Shown here one piece after another: positions 12,467 to 17,309 of a stretch of 17,309 nt of DNA (its first letter is position 1; every line of letters begins with the position of its first letter). The stretch is from Candidatus Woesearchaeota archaeon. GTDB taxonomy: Archaea > Nanobdellota > Nanobdellia > SCGC-AAA011-G17 > GW2011-AR17. Made by a program: the position numbers and the translations under genes. The notes under the pieces were generated by a model. The model ran no database searches and was not told the DNA's origin. It was given only the letters and a program-made list of their open reading frames with translations. The stretch covers positions 1 to 17,309 of the forward strand of contig SICW01000009.1 in assembly GCA_009691355.1 (NCBI GenBank), in the 5' to 3' direction.

Positions 12467-14425
12467 ATGAAAAGAGGTGTGTTATTTCTTGTACTTATAG
12501 CCTTGTTAGTACTCCCATTAGTTTCAGCAACGGTAAGTATTACTAATCCATCTAAGGCTCAATATAATGTTGGAGAAGAAATCGATCTTTCAGGGTATAT
12601 CCAAGAAACTAATTATCTAGATGGACAACTACAAATTTCTCTTGTCTGTGGAACAAAAACATACAAACTACAGGCAGTAGACTTTAGTGTTTCTGCGCAA
12701 GAAAGCCTTTCCTTTTCGGATCTTTCTCTTCCAAGTCTAACGGCAAGCTCTTCAATGCAGGGAATCTGTAAACTCAAAGCAGATATTCTTGTAAATGGTG
12801 CAACTGCAGAAATCACTTCATCTAGCTCTTTTGAAATAACCAAATCCCTTGATGGCACATTTTCCCTAGATCAATCTCAAATCCAGTTAGGGGATACAAT
12901 TACTCTTACTGCTTCTATAACCAACGTAAACAATCAACCTATTGATGGAACGGCAGAAATTTATTTTGAAACCGGTGGAGAAGAGTACATGATGGATTTT
13001 GTCGATGTAACCTCTGGTTCATTAACCTATAGTTCTACTTTTACAAATGGAAACGCAGGGTCCTATAAAATAAACCTTATTGTGCGTGACAGTTATGGAA
13101 ATGAACAACAATTTGACAGTGCAGAAAGTTTTACTGTTTTAGATGATCTTGAAGTGACTCTTTCAACAAATGCACAAAGTTTTTCTCCAGGAGATGTACT
13201 CAATGTTTATGGAGATGTACGAACGCTTCTTCAAGGCTATGTAGATGCTGCAGTAGTAGAAATAAGTCTTGATGAAACAACAGTAAGCACTTCTTTATCA
13301 GATAGTAAATTTACTCAGGATATTCTCATTTCCACAACCATTACCTCTGGGCAACATACTCTAAGCGTAGATGTTGAAGACAGTTATGGAAATTCCGGTT
13401 CTTCCACTATGACTATTCAAGTTGACCCTCAAGCAACCACTATCACAAATAGTATCAGTAACACTACTTTAAACCCTGAAGAGAATGTAAACATTGGCGT
13501 AGTTATATACGATCAAGCAGGAGATGTCATGACCGACTCTGTCCATCTAGATGTCTATGACAGTAATAATAATATTGTTTCTCAAACCACCATTGCTTCT
13601 GAAGAAGATATTACCTATAAAATCCCACAATTTGCTTCACCCGGACAATGGCTTGTAAAGAGTTATTATCTTGATGATGAAACGGAGCAAGAAGTAATTT
13701 CTGATACAGACTCCCTTACAATTAATGCAGTACAAAAGATAGATTACAATATTGTTGGAACGATGTTGTACATTACCAATGTAGGAAATGTCAAGTACAC
13801 AGATGATTTCTCCATTGAAATAGCTGGTGTAGATCAAGATTACCTTGTAACAAAAACAAAGAATCTAGGTGTGAACGAGACAATTACCATTGATCTTTCA
13901 AAAGAGCTTCCTTCAGGATCCTATAGCGTTTCTATCCCTACAGGTTATGGTACTGCAGAACAAAATGCGCTTGTCATTACTGATGGAAAAGTGAAGACGG
14001 CATTATCCTGGCCTTATACAATTATCGCTATCCTTATTATCCTTATCCTGGCCTTCATTATTTATTCTCGTGTTCGTCCAAAGAAAGAAAAAAAACAGGA
14101 CGTAAGACAGGACCCAGCAAATATTCCTGCAAGAAAAAATAAAGAGAAGAAAATTCGCCTCTACGACCCAAAAAGAGAAGCAGAGAAATTAAAGAAGAAG
14201 GGGGGAAATCTTACCTTTGAAGACAAGCAGCATAACTTGGAAGATTTTAAACAAAGAACCCTAGAAGAAATTAGGAAAACCGAAGAGAAAATCCAAAAGG
14301 ATAGTAAACGAAGTACCTTTATGTCTGAAGGAAAGTTGGGCTATGTCACAGGAAAAAACGATCCTCAACCCAAACCTAAGGCTGCAGAAGAAAAGCCTTC
14401 AGTGTTTAATCTCTTTGATCAGTAA
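12467..14425 (+). CDS. Type I membrane surface protein with tandem Ig-like domains
   Basis: A 652-residue protein with a clear signal peptide (residues 1-21, basic start, hydrophobic core, ending near VSA) and one C-terminal membrane segment (about 515-536, WPYTIIAILIILILAFIIYS). Residues 22-510 are a Thr/Ser-rich chain of beta-sandwich units, probably four or five Ig-like domains. Two of them end with the same DSYGN turn at residues 208-212 and 305-309, 97 residues apart and encoded by an identical 15-base sequence (13088-13102 and 13379-13393), evidence of domain duplication. The cytoplasmic tail (537-652) is highly charged with a likely coiled coil around 575-610. Many extracellular NxS/T sites are available for glycosylation. 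It could act in adhesion, as an envelope component or as a receptor; no enzyme motif is visible. Its last 27 bases overlap the convergent methyltransferase. Confidence 0.88.
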   Translation: MKRGVLFLVLIALLVLPLVSATVSITNPSKAQYNVGEEIDLSGYIQETNYLDGQLQISLVCGTKTYKLQAVDFSVSAQESLSFSDLSLPSLTASSSMQGICKLKADILVNGATAEITSSSSFEITKSLDGTFSLDQSQIQLGDTITLTASITNVNNQPIDGTAEIYFETGGEEYMMDFVDVTSGSLTYSSTFTNGNAGSYKINLIVRDSYGNEQQFDSAESFTVLDDLEVTLSTNAQSFSPGDVLNVYGDVRTLLQGYVDAAVVEISLDETTVSTSLSDSKFTQDILISTTITSGQHTLSVDVEDSYGNSGSSTMTIQVDPQATTITNSISNTTLNPEENVNIGVVIYDQAGDVMTDSVHLDVYDSNNNIVSQTTIASEEDITYKIPQFASPGQWLVKSYYLDDETEQEVISDTDSLTINAVQKIDYNIVGTMLYITNVGNVKYTDDFSIEIAGVDQDYLVTKTKNLGVNETITIDLSKELPSGSYSVSIPTGYGTAEQNALVITDGKVKTALSWPYTIIAILIILILAFIIYSRVRPKKEKKQDVRQDPANIPARKNKEKKIRLYDPKREAEKLKKKGGNLTFEDKQHNLEDFKQRTLEEIRKTEEKIQKDSKRSTFMSEGKLGYVTGKNDPQPKPKAAEEKPSVFNLFDQ

Positions 14426-14854
14426 GATATCTTTTTCTTCTTCAAATACTTCCATCCCAAACGCTTCTTTGAGCTTAGAAACAATTTCTTCGCATTTCTT
14501 ACTTTTTTTCAAGATGCTAAAGGCCATATTTGGTGCTTGTAACCGTTTGAGTTCTCCAATGACTTGGTCTATATCTGTATGATGCAGTGCAGTGAGAGAA
14601 ACAACTGTGTCAAAACTATTTGCTTTGAAGGGAAGATGTTCTGCAACTCCTAAAACTTTTTCTCCTGGTGCCTGTTTCAACATCTCCAAACTAGGGTCTA
14701 AAGAAACAACGTGAGGAAAGTGCCTTGCAACGATTCCTGTTCCTGCACCTATATCTAAAATCCTTCCTTTAAGTACAAAGGCTACCTTTTCTAGTTTTTT
14801 CCTCTGTTCTTCTCCGTAGAGCTCTTCATATCCTTGTGCAAGCGTGTCATACAT
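14399..14854 (-). CDS. Small class I SAM-dependent methyltransferase
   Basis: A 151-residue Rossmann-fold methyltransferase of the Methyltransf_11 type. Motif I is GRILDIGAGTGIVARHFP (about 30-47), the acidic ribose-binding strand is VVSLDPS (about 49-55), and the motif IV region is LPFKANSFDTVVSLTALHH (about 74-92). The opening MYDTLAQGYEELYGEEQ is typical of the subfamily. It is short compared with the usual 200-250 residues and lacks most of the C-terminal strands, so the substrate cannot be guessed; it is either a minimal member or trimmed. A possible TATA-like GTTAAATTC lies about 25 bases upstream. The gene is convergent with the surface protein gene, overlapping it by 27 coding bases. 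Confidence 0.85.
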   Translation of the reverse strand: MYDTLAQGYEELYGEEQRKKLEKVAFVLKGRILDIGAGTGIVARHFPHVVSLDPSLEMLKQAPGEKVLGVAEHLPFKANSFDTVVSLTALHHTDIDQVIGELKRLQAPNMAFSILKKSKKCEEIVSKLKEAFGMEVFEEEKDILLIKEIKH

Positions 14855-14932
14855 GCCTTTAGAGACAAGGTATGAATTTAACTCTTTTTAGGTAGTAGTT
14901 TAGTCCTTTAAAAGTGATAAATCTAACAAAAG

Positions 14933-14942
14933 ATTTATAAAC
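14933..14942 (+). promoter_or_regulatory. TATA box of the transglutaminase-like gene
   Basis: ATTTATAAAC is centred about 30 bases before ATG 14968. It is only about 12 bases before the alternative TTG at 14950, so it favours the ATG start. Confidence 0.55.
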
Positions 14943-14967
14943 TAAGGGGTTGAGAAAAGAAAACAAG

Positions 14968-16383
14968 ATGGCGCAAAAAAATTGGCGAAGAAGCAGGATC
15001 ATAGGCTCACTAGTTGTACTGCCTTCTTTGCTTTATGGGCTGGTCAATAAAGATAGGATAGAAGATAAAATAGCAAGATATTTTCCTGAAGAGAATATCT
15101 CCATAGGCATAGAGCCAATTCTAAACGCGAGAAATTTTGTTCCTGAAGAATTCTACATCAAATTATTTCACAGTGATGGCTTCATTCCTGTATCCCAAGG
15201 AGAAAGGTATAACCCTTTCACATGTACAGAATCTGAAAGGAGATTTACTCAACTAGATGGAAGCTATCATGATACAGATATTTACACCTTTGCACTGCAA
15301 GGTATGAGCAGTGGGCATCTACCCAAAAACAGAAGAAAAAAAGTGGGGGATAATCATGACGATTCTGTAACCTGGCTTGATGCTGTTAAAAATTTGACAA
15401 GTCTTTCTCCAGAGAAAGCAGAAGATCAGCAAGTAATCAGATTATGGATTGAAGAAAACTATAAACGTATATTTCATGATGGGAGAGCACTAGAACCAGA
15501 CCATCTTTCTTTTAAAATGGAGGGAGGTATGGTTGTTGATATCCTCTATGATGGCTTCCATAAAGATGAGCAATATGAAGTTTCGGAGTTCTTTTCTGGG
15601 CATTATAGATCCAATGACAATGCTTGGATTCCAGAAACAGAAAAAAAAACAAAACATAAGGTTACAGATAGAAAAGGTCATCTTACCTTACCAGCGCCAA
15701 GTCAGCTAGAGCAAATGCTCCTCGTTCCAGATTATATCCTCCGTGATGATATAGATGTTGTTAATGCAGCTGTATACACAGGAAGGGGATATAGTAAGTA
15801 TGGTATTCGTATAGAAGAAATTATAGCTGAGCTAAATCTTTTAGCCGCAAATAGAAGAAAGTTAAATACCTGGGGGACACATGATTATAGTCAGGTCATT
15901 CTCACACCCACATTAGATTTAGTTGTTTCAGAAATAACTGAAGGGAAAAGAACAGAAAAAGAAAAAAAAGAAGCAATCATCAAGACCCTATCAAAAGAAC
16001 CTTATTCTGATACAGAACAGAATACTTCTCCACTAGTGACCTTAGTTGCTGGAGGCCAATGTGGTGCAACAAGTGGGCAAGTTGCAGCCATGTTTCATCT
16101 TGCAGGAATAAAAGAATTTAGTTTTGTACATTTTCCTCAAGCAAATCATATAGGTGTCTATGGTCCATTGCATTCAGGGTTACCCTTATCACCCAAGTTT
16201 GGAGAGTATGATCAGTACTGGTATATTGAAACAACGAGCGGAAGAACGGGCGTTATAGGAGAGTTTATGCCCCAATACGGTACTACTCTCTTTGATGCAG
16301 TCGTTCCACAAGCATACGATCTTCGTCCACAGTTACAACACTTAAAAGCAGCACAAAAAGTAAGTGAAAGAAGAAAGAAATAA
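14968..16383 (+). CDS. Membrane-anchored protein, possible transglutaminase-like hydrolase
   Basis: A 471-residue protein I cannot assign firmly. A basic N-terminus (NWRRSR) precedes one hydrophobic segment (about 11-26), consistent with a signal-anchor and an extracytoplasmic body. Residues 30-340 have no motif I recognise. Near the C-terminus, GGQCGATSGQVAAMFHLAGI starts at about 362, followed by an FVHFPQANHIGVYGP stretch and then YWYIETTSG. Cys365, His394 and Glu421 appear in the order and context of a transglutaminase-fold Cys-His-Asp/Glu triad: Cys at the start of a helix, His at the start of a strand, acid on the next strand. Such enzymes in prokaryotes are mostly cysteine peptidases. 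This is an inference from pattern. The frame reaches TTG 14950, but ATG 14968 has the better promoter spacing. Confidence 0.75.
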   Translation: MAQKNWRRSRIIGSLVVLPSLLYGLVNKDRIEDKIARYFPEENISIGIEPILNARNFVPEEFYIKLFHSDGFIPVSQGERYNPFTCTESERRFTQLDGSYHDTDIYTFALQGMSSGHLPKNRRKKVGDNHDDSVTWLDAVKNLTSLSPEKAEDQQVIRLWIEENYKRIFHDGRALEPDHLSFKMEGGMVVDILYDGFHKDEQYEVSEFFSGHYRSNDNAWIPETEKKTKHKVTDRKGHLTLPAPSQLEQMLLVPDYILRDDIDVVNAAVYTGRGYSKYGIRIEEIIAELNLLAANRRKLNTWGTHDYSQVILTPTLDLVVSEITEGKRTEKEKKEAIIKTLSKEPYSDTEQNTSPLVTLVAGGQCGATSGQVAAMFHLAGIKEFSFVHFPQANHIGVYGPLHSGLPLSPKFGEYDQYWYIETTSGRTGVIGEFMPQYGTTLFDAVVPQAYDLRPQLQHLKAAQKVSERRKK

Positions 16384-16385
16384 GT

Positions 16386-16394
16386 CTTATAAAG
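16386..16394 (+). promoter_or_regulatory. TATA box of the cysteine desulfurase gene
   Basis: CTTATAAAG is centred about 27 bases before ATG 16417, fitting a leaderless start. Confidence 0.6.
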
Positions 16395-16416
16395 AAAACA
16401 TCCTTCATACAAACAT

Positions 16417-17309
16417 ATGCCTATCTATCTTGACACCGCTGCAACAACGCCTATTGATCTAAAAGTTCTTTCTGTTATGAACCATGCATTAAAAGAGGAT
16501 TATGGAAATCCTTCTTCTATACATAAAAAAGGTCAAGAAGCAAAAGAACATCTAGAAAAAGCAAGAAAAACCATTGCAAAAAGTATCAATGCATTACCTG
16601 AAGAAATATATTTCACTTCCTCTGGTACAGAAGCAAATAACCTTGCACTACGGGGAATACTTGCAACAACAAAAAAGAAGGAAATCATTACTTCTGTTAT
16701 CGAGCATTCTTCAATACTCTCTCTTTGTCAACAGTTAGAAAAAGAAGGATATAAAGTTCATTACATCCCTGTAACTAAAGAGGGCTTACTCAATCTAAAA
16801 GTGTTAGAACAGAAAATAAATTCTCAAACAGCTTTAGTTTCTATAATGTATGTAAATAATGAAATTGGGACAATACAGAATATAGAGCTAATAGGAAAAA
16901 TGTGCGCAAAAAAGTCTATTCCATTTCATACCGATGCAATTCAAGCATTCAAAAAAGTGTATTTAGACGTCAAAAAACAAACTCTCACTTTAGTGTCTCT
17001 ATCTGCACATAAGATCTATGGACCAAAAGGTATTGCAGCATTGTATGTAAAAAAAGCGACTTTACTCAAACCTTTATTGTATGGTGGCAAACAAGAACAG
17101 GGGTTACGTCCAGGAACAGAAAACCTTGCTTCCATTCTAGGATTTGCAAAAGCAGTAGAGCTTTCTTTTCCAGTAAAAGAGCTAGAGAGAAAAAAGAAAT
17201 ATGTTATCCAACAAATAAAAAAAGAAATTCCTCAAATCAAAATAAATGGTTCAGAGAAACACTCTATCTGTACAATTATAAATCTTTCAATCAAGGGTAT
17301 AGAGGCAGA
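16417..17309 (+). CDS. Cysteine desulfurase (NifS/IscS family), cut by right edge
   Basis: I translated 297 codons of open frame with no stop before the window ends. The protein is a class V aminotransferase-fold, PLP-dependent enzyme that takes sulfur from cysteine for Fe-S clusters or tRNA thiolation. Family features are MPIYLDTAATTP at the start, YGNPSSIHKKGQEAK (about 29-43), TSSGTEANNLAL (about 68-79), the cofactor-stacking histidine in SVIEHSS, NNEIGTIQNI, HTDAIQAF, and the PLP-binding lysine Lys199 in SAHKIYGPKG. RPGTENLAS follows at about 230-238. The catalytic cysteine loop is expected beyond the visible end, so activity and the NifS or IscS subgroup cannot be settled. It follows the preceding gene by 33 bases but has its own TATA box. 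Confidence 0.95.
   Translation, partial: MPIYLDTAATTPIDLKVLSVMNHALKEDYGNPSSIHKKGQEAKEHLEKARKTIAKSINALPEEIYFTSSGTEANNLALRGILATTKKKEIITSVIEHSSILSLCQQLEKEGYKVHYIPVTKEGLLNLKVLEQKINSQTALVSIMYVNNEIGTIQNIELIGKMCAKKSIPFHTDAIQAFKKVYLDVKKQTLTLVSLSAHKIYGPKGIAALYVKKATLLKPLLYGGKQEQGLRPGTENLASILGFAKAVELSFPVKELERKKKYVIQQIKKEIPQIKINGSEKHSICTIINLSIKGIEA

Noticed and set aside
14855..14967. Possible small RNA gene in the 113-base intergenic region
   Set aside because: Only promoter-like AT-rich elements are visible. I found no C/D or H/ACA box pairs or strong hairpin.
1..17309. CRISPR arrays, tRNA/rRNA genes, transposases, insertion-sequence ends
   Set aside because: I saw no regularly spaced repeats, cloverleaf-like sequences, conserved rRNA segments or transposase motifs. 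Very short intergenic regions leave little room for them.

Overview
The window reads as a chromosomal segment of an AT-rich archaeon. The evidence is a set of archaea-specific information-processing genes: exosome Rrp4/Rrp41/Rrp42, an SBDS-type ribosome maturation factor, proteasome alpha, RNase P protein Pop5, RNA polymerase subunit K, diphthine synthase and a TrmB-family regulator. Many first-in-operon genes also have a TATA-like element about 25-30 bases before their ATG (leaderless style), while genes inside operons have Shine-Dalgarno (SD) sequences. A bacterial-type threonyl-tRNA synthetase without a TGS domain, and several small secreted or membrane proteins with Ig-like folds, would fit a DPANN lineage such as a Woesearchaeota-like organism. 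That placement is an inference, not something proved here.

Layout. Bases 1-1016 (minus) hold the N-terminal 338 codons of an ATP-dependent DNA ligase, cut by the left edge and carrying a zinc-ribbon-like insertion. A divergent promoter separates it from a membrane-anchored coiled-coil protein (1054-2043) and a nitroreductase (2077-2685). Bases 2691-6854 (minus) form a tight seven-gene superoperon, in transcription order Pop5 (rnp2), psmA, SBDS, rrp4, rrp41, rrp42, rpoK. Its last three junctions are 4-base ATGA overlaps. It joins tRNA 5' processing, protein degradation, ribosome maturation, RNA degradation and transcription. Diphthine synthase (6997-7704) is transcribed away from it.

Bases 7721-8610 (minus) hold four very small, tightly packed genes that I do not recognise. 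They differ from their surroundings: G+C is higher where counted, the proteins have more Arg than Lys overall, and they are strongly charged. They face a TrmB-family regulator (8731-9456) across an intergenic region that contains a perfect CTTCAA-N6-TTGAAG inverted repeat. This regulator-plus-cassette unit is the best candidate for something undescribed in the window.

Bases 9514-10154 hold a small membrane-anchored Ig-like protein overlapping a DUF167 gene. Bases 10151-12363 (minus) hold thrS and a downstream PepSY-like gene. Bases 12467-14425 encode a large type I membrane protein with tandem beta-sandwich domains and a charged cytoplasmic tail. Its 3' end overlaps a convergent small methyltransferase (14399-14854). 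Bases 14968-16383 encode a membrane-anchored protein with a possible transglutaminase/cysteine-peptidase-like Cys-His-Glu core. The window ends inside a cysteine desulfurase (16417 to the edge).

No gene-free stretch exceeds about 300 bases. I found no rRNA, tRNA, CRISPR array, transposase or insertion sequence.
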